64,000 bases of DNA. It comes from Terriglobia bacterium (GTDB taxonomy: Bacteria; Acidobacteriota; Terriglobia; Terriglobales; Acidobacteriaceae). Positions 35,076-43,791 of the stretch are shown one piece after another. The notes under the pieces were generated by a model. The model saw only the letters and a list, made by a program, of their open reading frames with translations. It searched no databases and had not been told where the DNA came from. The position numbers were made by a program, and so were the translations under genes. Positions within the stretch are counted from its first letter, which is position 1; each line of letters opens with the position of its first letter. The DNA is taken from assembly GCA_021324365.1 (NCBI GenBank), contig JAJPJE010000067.1:25066-89065 (forward strand), read 5' to 3'.

Positions 35076-36836
35076 ATGCGACAACTGGCCGAAACCTGTG
35101 AACGCATCGCTGCAACGACGAAGAAGAACGAAAAAGTTCGCATCGTCGTGGAATATTTTCAGTCACAGGCGACTGTTGAAGCTTCGATTGCTGCAGTTTT
35201 TCTGTCCGGCCGCGTGTTTCCTGCGTACGAAGAACTCACGCTGCAAGTTGGCGGAACTATGTTGTGGCAGGTGCTGCGCGAAATCGCTCGAATATCCGAT
35301 GAAGACATGGCTGCTGCCTATCGCCGCTACGGAGATTTGGGATCGGCAGCGCTCGACATTCTGCAGCCAGTCGCGCCCAAGCACAGCTCTCTGACTCTTG
35401 ACCACGTAGAACGCGAGTTCCACCGCATTGCGGAAATACGCGGCGCCGCATCGAAGGCATCGTTCGTGCGACTCTTGCTTTCGAAAGCAACGGCGCTTGA
35501 GGCGAAATATCTGGTCAAGATTATCAGCGGCGATCTGCGAATCGGTCTGCGGGAAAGTCTGGTGGAAGAAGCCACTGCAAAAGCCTACGAAGCGCCATAC
35601 GCGGATGTGCAACGCGCGAACATGTTGTTGGGCGATATTGGAGAAACGCTGCGCCTGGCTGCCGATCACAAACTCGGCGAAGCACGGATGCGCATGTTTC
35701 ATCCGATTGGATTCATGCTGGCAAGTCCGGTGCAAACTGCCGAAGAAGCATTTCGCTATTTCGATCATGCGCAGCTGGAAGATAAGTACGACGGCATCCG
35801 TGCACAGGCCCACGTGTCTCAAGGCGAAGTACGCTTGTATTCGCGCACGCTGGATGATGTAACGGAAGCTTTCCCGGAATTGCCCGACGCGCTCGCGGTC
35901 TTTTCCGATGATGTGATCTTCGACGGTGAAGTGCTGGCCTGGAGCCTGGACGAACAGCGCGCGCTGCCGTTTTCGCAATTGCAAAAACGATTGGGACGAA
36001 AGAAGGTGACTGCGGGCATGATGCGCGAGATCCCGGTCGCCTACGTTGTTTTCGACGTGCTCTATGCTGGCGGGGAACTTACGATCGATCGCCCATTGCG
36101 CGAACGAGGCGCGCTACTGGATCAACTGTTCATGAAGGCGGCGCAGTTTCCAGCGAAACGCACGGAACGCACCCGTAGCCGCGTACCACAAGGAACGCTG
36201 GCATTCGAAGCGGACATTATCCAGCAGTCCAGCGGTTCGATCCCTGGCCGCGTGATACGCGCTCCTCTTACCTCTGCCGATTCTGCCGAGCATCTCGCAG
36301 AGATCTTTGAACAAGCATTGGAACGCGGAAATGAAGGCCTCATGATCAAGGACCTGAACTCCTCGTATGCTCCAGGACGGCGAGGGAAGTCGTGGCTGAA
36401 GTTGAAGCGTGAGCTGGCGACGCTGGATGTGGTAGTGACCGCGGTGGAATTCGGCCACGGCAAGCGAGCTGCTGTATTGAGCGACTACACGTTTGCGGTC
36501 CGCGCGAGTGACACGGATGATCGCCTCTTGAATGTCGGGAAGGCCTACTCTGGCCTGACCGATGCCGAGATCAGCGAAATGACGAAGTGGTTCCTGGAAC
36601 ATTCGCTGGAAGATCAGGGATTCCGGCGTGCGGTTGAGCCAAAGATCGTGCTGGAAGTTGCGTTCAATGCAGTCATGAAGTCGGAACGGCACGAGAGCGG
36701 GTATGCATTGCGCTTCCCGCGAATCCTGCGACTGCGTCCAGATAAAACTCCTGACGAGGTCGACACTCTGGACCGGGTAGCTGAAATCTACCAGCGGCAG
36801 CTACTCTCGTTTCCCACAGGGAAACTAAGCTCTTAG
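35076..36836 (+). CDS. lig: ATP-dependent DNA ligase
   Basis: An archaeal/actinobacterial-type ligase of 586 aa, besides which the cell should have NAD-dependent LigA elsewhere. The N-terminal DNA-binding domain runs to about residue 210. The adenylated lysine is Lys237 in LEDKYDGIRAQAH. Downstream motifs include DGEVLAW (motif III) and a KSWLKLKR motif V. The ATG at 35076 gives the family start MRQLAETCERIA but has no ribosome-binding site; the ATG at 35049 (AGAAGG upstream) is possible. Role likely in repair. Divergent from the DUF6496 gene. Confidence 0.9.
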   Translation: MRQLAETCERIAATTKKNEKVRIVVEYFQSQATVEASIAAVFLSGRVFPAYEELTLQVGGTMLWQVLREIARISDEDMAAAYRRYGDLGSAALDILQPVAPKHSSLTLDHVEREFHRIAEIRGAASKASFVRLLLSKATALEAKYLVKIISGDLRIGLRESLVEEATAKAYEAPYADVQRANMLLGDIGETLRLAADHKLGEARMRMFHPIGFMLASPVQTAEEAFRYFDHAQLEDKYDGIRAQAHVSQGEVRLYSRTLDDVTEAFPELPDALAVFSDDVIFDGEVLAWSLDEQRALPFSQLQKRLGRKKVTAGMMREIPVAYVVFDVLYAGGELTIDRPLRERGALLDQLFMKAAQFPAKRTERTRSRVPQGTLAFEADIIQQSSGSIPGRVIRAPLTSADSAEHLAEIFEQALERGNEGLMIKDLNSSYAPGRRGKSWLKLKRELATLDVVVTAVEFGHGKRAAVLSDYTFAVRASDTDDRLLNVGKAYSGLTDAEISEMTKWFLEHSLEDQGFRRAVEPKIVLEVAFNAVMKSERHESGYALRFPRILRLRPDKTPDEVDTLDRVAEIYQRQLLSFPTGKLSS

Positions 36837-36904
36837 ACGGCGAAAAGCGCCCCAATCTGCATCCCACCTATTGCGCTGCTCGAAAAATCAGAGACGGAGT
36901 TGCC

Positions 36905-37636
36905 ATGTCGCACTATTCGACTTTGCAGGATTACCAATTTGACGCCGATGTACGAGACATTCGCGGTGCAACACTGTACGGGCAAGAGGAGAAGAAGATT
37001 GGCAAGATCAAGGACGTCGTTTTTGACCACGATACCGGAAGCATCCGCTACCTGGTTGCGGATGTCGGCCATGATCGAAAGGTCATGCTCCCGGTGAATC
37101 GACTCTTCCGCGCGGCAGCGGACGAAGATGCTTTTGAAACCGACCTTACCGATGCCGAACTCGACCATCTTCCAGCTTTCGACAATAAGGTGATGGAATC
37201 AGATGAGAGCTGGAAGAGTTATGAACAGCTTCATCGCAGTTCCATCGAACTGCGCGAAAAAGCGGCGATCCGCGAAGAGAAAAGAGATTTTGAAGAAGGC
37301 CCGGTGATGCACAGGAAGGGTTCGGACCGAATCGTAACTCCGCCGGAAGGCCCCCAAGGCGTACCCGGACGGGCAGCAGAAGAAACGCGGGAGCGTACGA
37401 TACCAGCCGCCGAGCTGTTTCCCGACCGATTGACGAACAAGTTCACCAGCACAACTCCGGACGCACAGAAGCTCACGCTGGTACCGGATGAGGCGGCCAG
37501 AATCGACAGTGCTGCCTATGGAACCGAGACACTCGGTCCGAGGTGGGACGCTTTCGAAGAGAACTTGCGGACGGACCTTCCGAAAATCCGAAACCGTTGC
37601 GGGGTGTGCGCTCAACAGCAGCAAAGAGTAGCGTAA
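36905..37636 (+). CDS. PRC-barrel domain protein
   Basis: A 243-aa cytoplasmic protein. Residues 10-75 form a PRC barrel (DVRDIRGATLYGQEEKKIGKI then VVFDHDTGSIRYLVADVG), a domain that binds other proteins or RNA and is often found in stress-related proteins. The rest is low-complexity charged sequence with no recognised domain. 68 nt after the ligase gene, so it could be co-transcribed with it. A strong terminator follows. Confidence 0.85.
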   Translation: MSHYSTLQDYQFDADVRDIRGATLYGQEEKKIGKIKDVVFDHDTGSIRYLVADVGHDRKVMLPVNRLFRAAADEDAFETDLTDAELDHLPAFDNKVMESDESWKSYEQLHRSSIELREKAAIREEKRDFEEGPVMHRKGSDRIVTPPEGPQGVPGRAAEETRERTIPAAELFPDRLTNKFTSTTPDAQKLTLVPDEAARIDSAAYGTETLGPRWDAFEENLRTDLPKIRNRCGVCAQQQQRVA

Positions 37637-37651
37637 GACCGGCGCGTATAA

Positions 37652-37683
37652 AAAATGCCTCTCCCGCAAAGGAGAGGCATTTT
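37652..37683 (+). terminator. Rho-independent terminator after PRC-barrel gene
   Basis: A 13-bp stem, AAAATGCCTCTCC with GGAGAGGCATTTT, loop CGCAAA, ending in a T-stretch (TTTTGTTTC). It lies 16 nt after the stop. The A-run on the other side makes it bidirectional, so it could also serve the opposite gene at 37698. Confidence 0.92.
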
Positions 37684-37697
37684 GTTTCGAGTACCTC

Positions 37698-37922
37698 CTA
37701 CCGCTCTGACTTTCGCTCTTTCAGCCACTCATGCGTATTCTTTGCATAGATTGCCAGGCAGATGATGTTCGCGGGAATCAGTCCACGAAGCCCTGACTCC
37801 TGGGCAATGTAAAGGATGACGAAACAGTTGATGGCCGCCAGCACCCAACCCCACCAGAGTTGGCGACCGACTGCAATCATAGAACTGACAGTAAGAAGAC
37901 TGCTGAACCAATCGAGTTTCAC
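37698..37922 (-). CDS. Small membrane protein (PnuC-like fragment size)
   Basis: A 74-aa protein starting at GTG 37922 with AGGT a few bases upstream. It has two or three hydrophobic segments (WGWVLAAINCFVILYIA; GLIPANIICLAIYAKN) and a basic tail. The WW-x-W pattern resembles NMN-transporter-like (PnuC) helices, but only a third of the family length is present. Real by composition; function unknown. Confidence 0.55.
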   Translation of the reverse strand: MKLDWFSSLLTVSSMIAVGRQLWWGWVLAAINCFVILYIAQESGLRGLIPANIICLAIYAKNTHEWLKERKSER

Positions 37923-38081
37923 GGGGTACCTGCAGAGATCGGGCGTTCCGGAATTTCTCGGATTCCACCACGATCATCTTTGAGCAGTGTGCACCCGAAA
38001 GTAAATCCGTCAAAACACCGGGAGGGAGAGACCAGGACCTGTCCGTCAGTAATCAGGTTATTGCAGCAGATCACAGATAAT

Positions 38082-38120
38082 GGCCGGCAGATCGCCTAAT
38101 TGCGGCGACACTTACCGGCC
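38082..38120. terminator. Nested GC hairpin 3' of the kinase gene
   Basis: GGCCGG (38082-38087) pairs with CCGGCC (38115-38120); inside, CGCC pairs with GGCG. It lies in the 260-nt gap 37923-38182 between two leftward genes. No poly-T tract; nothing else recognisable in the gap. Confidence 0.35.
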
Positions 38121-38159
38121 TTGCTATCCTCTTTCACTACGAGAACCGACCGCAGCTTT

Positions 38160-38181
38160 TAAACAAATACCGGTGTCCGGT
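38160..38181 (-). terminator. Short hairpin terminator of the kinase gene
   Basis: On the minus strand, ACCGG-ACA-CCGGT followed by ATTTGTTT, directly after the stop codon of the leftward kinase gene. Five-bp stem, so only moderately convincing. Confidence 0.5.
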
Positions 38182-38182
38182 T

Positions 38183-40909
38183 TCACGAGTCCAGCAAATC
38201 GCCCTTGATCAGTTTCTGTCCACCAAGCACCGCATAAAAAGCCCAAATCGTCAGACCCAGAATAATCGCGGGCACGAGGAGCGTGGCAGTCGAATACCAT
38301 CGCGAGAGATCCGCCGTTAGCGGAACATTTCCCAGAGTATCCGCAACAAAGACGGCAACCGCCAGTGTCACAAAACCAAAACGAACGATGGCAAGTGCGG
38401 CGATAGCGTATACCAGAATCACTGAGGTGATATCGATTGCAGGATGATGGCTGCCGATGGCTTTTGCTCCCACCCAAATGGCTACGAATATAGCTGCGGC
38501 AGCCCATTGGTTTCGCAACACGATTCTCAGGATCAGCAGCATGGCGAAGAATATAAGAGTGAATTCAATTGCACCCGGAATCTGGAAAAGCGTTGCACCC
38601 AATGCCGTCCGCCCGCCCATGAGGTAATCGGTCGAAGGCAGCGAGTACGGCTCTCCGAGCCGCAGTAAGATCAAGTTAGCGCCTTCGAAGATGACAATCC
38701 ACGTCAGCCCCAGCAAGACGCCGAACAGCACGTCACGAGCAACCAGCGAATCGCGAATCTTGCCGCTGAGAATGCGCGACCAGGAGATGATTGTCTGCGG
38801 CCAGAACTTTCGCACGTATGGCTCTAGGGCAACGTAGAGCGTCCAGACCAGGGCGGCCATGAACAAGCTGGAGCTTACGGCCATCATCAGCATTCCAATA
38901 GTCCCCACTTCGGGTACAAAGTGTTCATAGGAGAGCCAGATCAGCATCTGTAACACAAAGATGACCTTGGCGATCCGGAAAGCACCGACGCTGTCGCCTT
39001 TTCCGCGCCGATAATTCAACCTTGCGAGAAGAACAGCGGCAGCAATCAGGGCAAGAAAAATAGAGATGTAGATTATCTGCCGCGCTTTATCCCCAGGCGC
39101 GTATTGATAAGGGCGCATCCGGTATGGATGTGTCCACTCGCCGATGGTGTTGAAGTACACCGGCTTGCCGTGCCAGGCGGCAGCCTCCACTCGCAACGGA
39201 CGATTCGATCCCGGCCACGTCCCTGTCCACGCAGCGCGGGTATCGGAACTCGCCAGCGAAGTCCATTGTGGTTGAGCGGGCTGCAACTTCGAAGGATCCA
39301 ACCCGGCCAACTCGAACAGCGGAGACCAGTCCACAGGCTTGGCGGGCGCTGAGGAGGTATCGAGTTCAGGAGGAATTGCATGGAATCCAACCAGGTGACC
39401 CTGCGGATCGAGCCAGACCGTCATCATTCCCGACAGGATCTCTGGGGGATCGTCAGAGGATATGATGCCGGGGGTGAAGTTCAGCCGGTAGTCCGACGGC
39501 ACCATATAGCGAGGACTCGTCCGGTAGTAGTAGATGATCGGTGTTGGGCGCTGCGCGTAGATGTTCAGCCATTGCGGCCGCGGTTTGTCATGATCGGTGA
39601 CATACAGGAGCAAATCGTGATCCTCTACAAAGTCAGACGCGTGGTCCACGGTCCTTGGGTCGTAGCCGAGACGCTGAATGATGTCGCGAGCCTTCGCTGC
39701 AAGCGCCTCGGGCGGCAAGTCGAAGGTCATCTTTTCATACGCGTTGGAACCGATGATCAACCAGATGCTGGCTGCAAGCCCAATTACCGCGAGAGCGAGG
39801 AGGATCACGGCGTAAGAGGGCTTCATGCCCTGAGTCTCGCCCGCCGCCGCGACCATCTGCGGTGAAGGAGTTTCTCCCGCCGCGAGTGCAGCGGCCAGTG
39901 GATCGCCACCCGGCAAAGCAGCAGCAACCGTCCGTACCGTAGCTGGACGCCTGGCTGGATCTTCATCAAGGCAGCGCAGGATCACACGCTCAACCAGCGG
40001 ATCGATGTCTTTGACGATCGCCGATGGCCGGCTGACCGTGGCGGACGTGCGGTTCTTTAAAGGATCGGCAATATTGGCGGCGTTCTGAGCGCCTTTCCCG
40101 GTGAAGATTTCATAGAGCACCAGTCCGAACGAATAGATATCGCTCTTCTCAGTGACTTCCTTGCCTGCCAGCTGTTCGGGAGCCATGTAGGCTGGCGTGC
40201 CGCTGCGGACGTCAGCTCCCGTTACTTCGTCGACGAATGCCGCCAGCCCGAAGTCCATGACCATCACCTGACCGCGCCCGTCGAGCATGATGTTCGCCGG
40301 TTTCAGATCGCGATGTAGAACGCCCTTGGAGTGGGCTGCCGCGAGCCCAGCGCAAAGTTGGCGGGCGATTTCCAATCCCTTATCGCTGGGCAGGCGACCG
40401 ATGCGGCGAAGCAGGGAAGCGAGGTCCTCGCCGTCGATGTACTCCATCGTGTAGAACGTAAGGCCATCCACATCGCCGACGTCGTAAACGCGGCAAACGT
40501 TGGGATGGGAAACTTTGCGGGAAATGCGAACCTCAGCGTGAAAACGTTCCAACAGGTCGGGATCGTTGCTGGCCTCCTCGGGAAGAAACTTCAGCGCGAC
40601 GGGCTGCCCCAAAGTGAGGTCGTCGGCACGATACACTTCGCCCATGCCTCCGCGGCCAAGAAGCGATATGATGCGATAACGTTCGGCCAGCACAGCACCC
40701 GGGAGAAAACGGCTTTCACCTCGCACACTGCTCGGATTCCTTCCAGCACTTGATGCCGGACGGGGGGAACGTACCGGCGCGGCTGCCATGGTCGCCGCTT
40801 CGCTGGAGACGAACGTGGCGGCTTCACTGGCGGGAACGGCGGATCCGCAAGAAGAACAGAAGCGGCTGTCGTTGGCAATCCGAGAACCGCAGGAAGTGCA
40901 TTGAGCCAT
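38183..40909 (-). CDS. Zinc-ribbon receptor-like Ser/Thr kinase with large polytopic C-terminal domain
   Basis: A 908-aa protein. N-terminal zinc ribbon (CTSC...CSSC, residues 4-21), Hanks kinase domain with glycine loop 84-92, catalytic Lys107, HRDLKPAN 199-206 and DFG 219-221, and GTPAYMAPEQ. One membrane helix (about residue 370) leads into an extracytoplasmic domain of about 250 residues, then about eight further helices. All catalytic residues are intact. The multi-helix C-terminal half is unusual compared with PASTA or TPR kinases; it may sense a membrane signal. Divergent from the phosphatase gene at 41035. Confidence 0.9.
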   Translation of the reverse strand: MAQCTSCGSRIANDSRFCSSCGSAVPASEAATFVSSEAATMAAAPVRSPRPASSAGRNPSSVRGESRFLPGAVLAERYRIISLLGRGGMGEVYRADDLTLGQPVALKFLPEEASNDPDLLERFHAEVRISRKVSHPNVCRVYDVGDVDGLTFYTMEYIDGEDLASLLRRIGRLPSDKGLEIARQLCAGLAAAHSKGVLHRDLKPANIMLDGRGQVMVMDFGLAAFVDEVTGADVRSGTPAYMAPEQLAGKEVTEKSDIYSFGLVLYEIFTGKGAQNAANIADPLKNRTSATVSRPSAIVKDIDPLVERVILRCLDEDPARRPATVRTVAAALPGGDPLAAALAAGETPSPQMVAAAGETQGMKPSYAVILLALAVIGLAASIWLIIGSNAYEKMTFDLPPEALAAKARDIIQRLGYDPRTVDHASDFVEDHDLLLYVTDHDKPRPQWLNIYAQRPTPIIYYYRTSPRYMVPSDYRLNFTPGIISSDDPPEILSGMMTVWLDPQGHLVGFHAIPPELDTSSAPAKPVDWSPLFELAGLDPSKLQPAQPQWTSLASSDTRAAWTGTWPGSNRPLRVEAAAWHGKPVYFNTIGEWTHPYRMRPYQYAPGDKARQIIYISIFLALIAAAVLLARLNYRRGKGDSVGAFRIAKVIFVLQMLIWLSYEHFVPEVGTIGMLMMAVSSSLFMAALVWTLYVALEPYVRKFWPQTIISWSRILSGKIRDSLVARDVLFGVLLGLTWIVIFEGANLILLRLGEPYSLPSTDYLMGGRTALGATLFQIPGAIEFTLIFFAMLLILRIVLRNQWAAAAIFVAIWVGAKAIGSHHPAIDITSVILVYAIAALAIVRFGFVTLAVAVFVADTLGNVPLTADLSRWYSTATLLVPAIILGLTIWAFYAVLGGQKLIKGDLLDS

Positions 40910-41034
40910 GATGATCCCTTACCCCGATTGGCAGTTTACGCGAGAAGACGATTTTCGCGAAAGCGAAGGCGCGGGGCGCCACCTATCGACAAAGACACGA
41001 AACCGGCCAACATAGCCGGTTATAATTTTCGCCC

Positions 41035-42257
41035 ATGACGAACCCTGCCACGGCTCAATGGCCCCGAGTTCTTCCGCGGCTCGATTCGGCTTCACATCTG
41101 CGTATTCTCTTCATCACCATCTATGTCCGCGATGTCGATCGCAGCATTCGCTTCTACGTCGATCAGTTGGGCTTCAATCTGATCTTTGACAGTCCCGTCG
41201 CGGGAGGTCGTTTCGTTGCTGTGGGTCCGCCGGATGGCAGCGCAGTGCTCGCATTCGCTCGTGTTCCTCCCGACTCGGATGAGTATCACTCCATTCGACG
41301 GACGGCACCCATTGTCTTCCTGACTGAGAACGTCGTCGCCCGGTACGAACAGTGGGAGCGTGCGGCATTGAATTCCAAGAACCGCCATACAAACCGGCAT
41401 GGGGCGGGTTGTATGCAAGCTTTGAAGACCCGGATGGAAACTCCCTGAAACTGGTGGAATCGGATGATCTGAGCAGGGAACTCGATGAGCAGAGGCGAAC
41501 GATTGCGGAGAAGATCGAGTTGGAAAGGAGAGCATCTCAAGAACTCGACTTCGCCAAACAGGTTCAGGCGCGACTCTTTCCGCAGTGCCTTCCACAATTG
41601 AGTTCGCTTGACTATGCCGGTTTGTGCCTTCAGGCGCGCGCCGTGGGCGGTGACTACTATGACTTTCTCAGCTCTGGTCCACAACGGCTGGGCCTGGTGC
41701 TGGGCGACATCTCGGGCAAAGGGATGGCAGCGGCGCTGCTAATGGCCAATCTACAAGCCAACTTGCGTAGTCAGTACGCAACCGGCTGGGAGCAGCCGAA
41801 CCAGCTCCTGCAGTCTGTGAATCGCCTGTTCTATCAGAATACGATTGAAAGCGCGTACGCAACTCTGTTCTTCGCAGATTATGACGATCAAGAGCACAGG
41901 CTCCGTTATGCCAACTGTGGACACTACTCACCATTCTTGCTCCGTTCATCCGGAGATGTTGAACGGCTTGCATCGACCGGCACAGTGCTGGGCCTCTTCG
42001 AGAAATTGGACTGCGATGTGGAAGAAAGAGAATTGGCGCCGGGTGACAGCCTGGTGCTTTTTACCGACGGAGTCACCGAATCTTACGACGCGCAGGGCGA
42101 AGAATTCGGCGAAGATCGCTTGATAAAAACGCTGCGCCAGAATCTCTCGCTGCCGACAACCAAACTGCTTGCATCTATCGTGGACGATGTACGCGCGTTC
42201 AGCGTACAAGAACAACATGACGACATTACCTTAATCGTCGCCAAGTGCACGGCATGA
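41035..42257 (+). pseudogene. VOC-PP2C fusion phosphatase, split by a single-base frameshift
   Basis: Residues from ATG 41035 (FITIYVRDVDRSIRFYVDQL) form a glyoxalase/VOC domain. The frame breaks near 41362-41367: the sequence AEQWERA continues in the -1 frame as GIEFQEPPYKPAWGGLYASF and then the coiled linker and SpoIIE/RsbU PP2C domain (FAKQVQARLFP, GGDYYDF, GDISGKGMAA, FTDGVTES, HDDITLI). Restoring one G in GCGG would reunite a protein of about 407 aa, an arrangement common in Acidobacteria. Without the repair, the VOC part ends at 41448 and the second part has no ribosome-binding site. Either a recent mutation or a sequencing error. Confidence 0.85.
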
Positions 42258-42281
42258 TATCAACGAGAGTCGACGGTTTTG

Positions 42282-43361
42282 TTACGTCCTGCGAATCAGG
42301 AACACGGTTTTGTCGTCGATCCGATCTGGCTCCCCTACTTCGCGCCAGTAGTCATCCTGGCGGACTGCATAGTCCAGCACGGCATTGCAGATTTCCTTCG
42401 CTGGCTCGTGTTTGTGCTCATTAATAATCCCCTGGATGGTGATCCGGCTCGCCTGATCGCTGCCGTCATACACGCCGTCGGTATATAGGAAGAGGATGTC
42501 ACCGTGACCCATCAGAGTGATCTGAGCGACGTCGGAGTAATCCATCTGCCGCTTGCGTACTTTCATCGAGAAGTACTTGTTGCGGTCAGGATGGTCCTCT
42601 GGGATTTCAAGGCCCAGGGCGAGAAACTGCACCATGCTCTCTTCGTCAATATCCATGAAGCGACCGAATTCGGCGGAGAAAACCAGCGGCGGCGGATGCC
42701 CGAAATTCACAAATCGGAAGATGCCTTCCGGCTGGATTTCGCCATATAGCATGGTCGCGATTTCGCGCTTCGTATTGTCAGTCCGGCCCAGCGCGTTGCG
42801 TGCGGTTACCGATTGCGCCAGCCTCAGATTGATTTTCTCGAACAGGTCGGTGCTGGTTTTGCCCTTCTGGTCCAGTTCCGACAACATGAACGCGTGAAAC
42901 GTGTCGTGAACAGTAGAGGCAATCTTCGCGGCAATCAGGTCGTGGCCTTGCGCATCGACCAGCAGCACACCTGCCGTCGTGTACAGCTCGTGCAGGTTCT
43001 CCGCGATCTGCAGTTGCTCCGAGCTCTTTGCTTTGCGATACGAAATCCCATCCGCAGGAGTGTAGTCGGGCCGCGATTCCATCCATTGAACATGCGTGTC
43101 GACTTCGTTGCGCGGGCTTGCCCCCGGCGGCAGCGGGTCTAAGTATTCCTTCGCCAATCGGACCGCGCGCGCGATGCGTGCGTCGATGTTATAACGCTGC
43201 TGGAAATTGATGTACTCGAACATATCGCCGCCGACTCGTCCCGCCGGAATGGAGTTCCCATACATCTCGATCCCCGGCAGTTGCGGGATGACGCCCTCCA
43301 CCGGCATAAGCCGCTTCCGGAGGTAATCATCAATACCGAAATCGAGGGATGGCAGGACCAT
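42282..43361 (-). CDS. PP2C/SpoIIE-type serine phosphatase
   Basis: A 359-aa protein phosphatase. Metal-binding motifs are GGDMFEYI (residues 42-49), a divergent DAQGHDLIAAKIA, FLYTDGVYDG and DDKTVFLIRR. No sensory domain precedes the catalytic core, unlike the convergent VOC-PP2C 25 nt away. A long insertion (residues 55-120) lies between the first two motifs. It may dephosphorylate a STAS antagonist or kinase target; partners are unknown. Good family match but with divergent loops, so not a canonical RsbU. Confidence 0.8.
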   Translation of the reverse strand: MVLPSLDFGIDDYLRKRLMPVEGVIPQLPGIEMYGNSIPAGRVGGDMFEYINFQQRYNIDARIARAVRLAKEYLDPLPPGASPRNEVDTHVQWMESRPDYTPADGISYRKAKSSEQLQIAENLHELYTTAGVLLVDAQGHDLIAAKIASTVHDTFHAFMLSELDQKGKTSTDLFEKINLRLAQSVTARNALGRTDNTKREIATMLYGEIQPEGIFRFVNFGHPPPLVFSAEFGRFMDIDEESMVQFLALGLEIPEDHPDRNKYFSMKVRKRQMDYSDVAQITLMGHGDILFLYTDGVYDGSDQASRITIQGIINEHKHEPAKEICNAVLDYAVRQDDYWREVGEPDRIDDKTVFLIRRT

Positions 43362-43566
43362 GAACGATATGTTTCCGAGAGATTTCTGAATACGCGGCCG
43401 ACGTCATCAGCCAGACAAGACTATACGGGAACCGGGCGGAGTAGCGCCATGTTGGGATGTGCGATTTCTCTTATTTGTCACCAACTTCTGCCGTTTTCGG
43501 AAAAGTCACCAAGTCTGGACAGAACAGCCAGATTCGGAGCTTCGCATCAATTGTCGCAGCTCGACC

Positions 43567-43743
43567 CTAACCGCACAGCAACAATCCTTCCGGCTTTGCC
43601 GCTGCAGAAGCCGAGATACGAGGGCCGAACCCCATCAGCGTCTTGATACCGGTCAAGCGGTTCACGCGCATGCCGAGATAGATAAACACCAGGTCGGAGA
43701 ACTGCAAAAGATCAACGGTCCGACGAATCACCTTCGTTTGCAT
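43567..43743 (-). pseudogene. 58-aa remnant resembling a monooxygenase-like (DUF4188) protein
   Basis: ATG 43743 to TAG 43567. The peptide has the conserved-looking block GMRVNRLTGIKTLMGFGPRI followed by SASAAAKPEGLLL, then stops abruptly. This resembles the N-terminal third of DUF4188-type proteins (recollection, untested). The downstream minus strand has no continuation in any frame. It sits in the 430-nt gap 43362-43791; the rest of that gap shows nothing recognisable. Confidence 0.5.
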
Positions 43744-43791
43744 ATATCACGAATCCGCGATGAAATAGACCCGTCGCTATATTTTGCCACG

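Noticed and set aside
34492..35394. A 300-aa rightward Cys-rich ORF
   Set aside because: It is antisense to the low-complexity DUF6496 gene (Ser/Arg codons give Cys/Ser on the other strand) and overlaps the DNA ligase gene.
35163..35984. A leftward 273-aa ORF inside the ligase gene
   Set aside because: Complete antisense overlap with a well-supported ligase domain; its His/Cys/Phe-rich composition is typical of shadow frames.
41035..41448. A stand-alone 137-aa glyoxalase
   Set aside because: Its last 30 residues are frameshifted sequence; the rest of the VOC domain continues in the neighbouring frame and is fused to the phosphatase.
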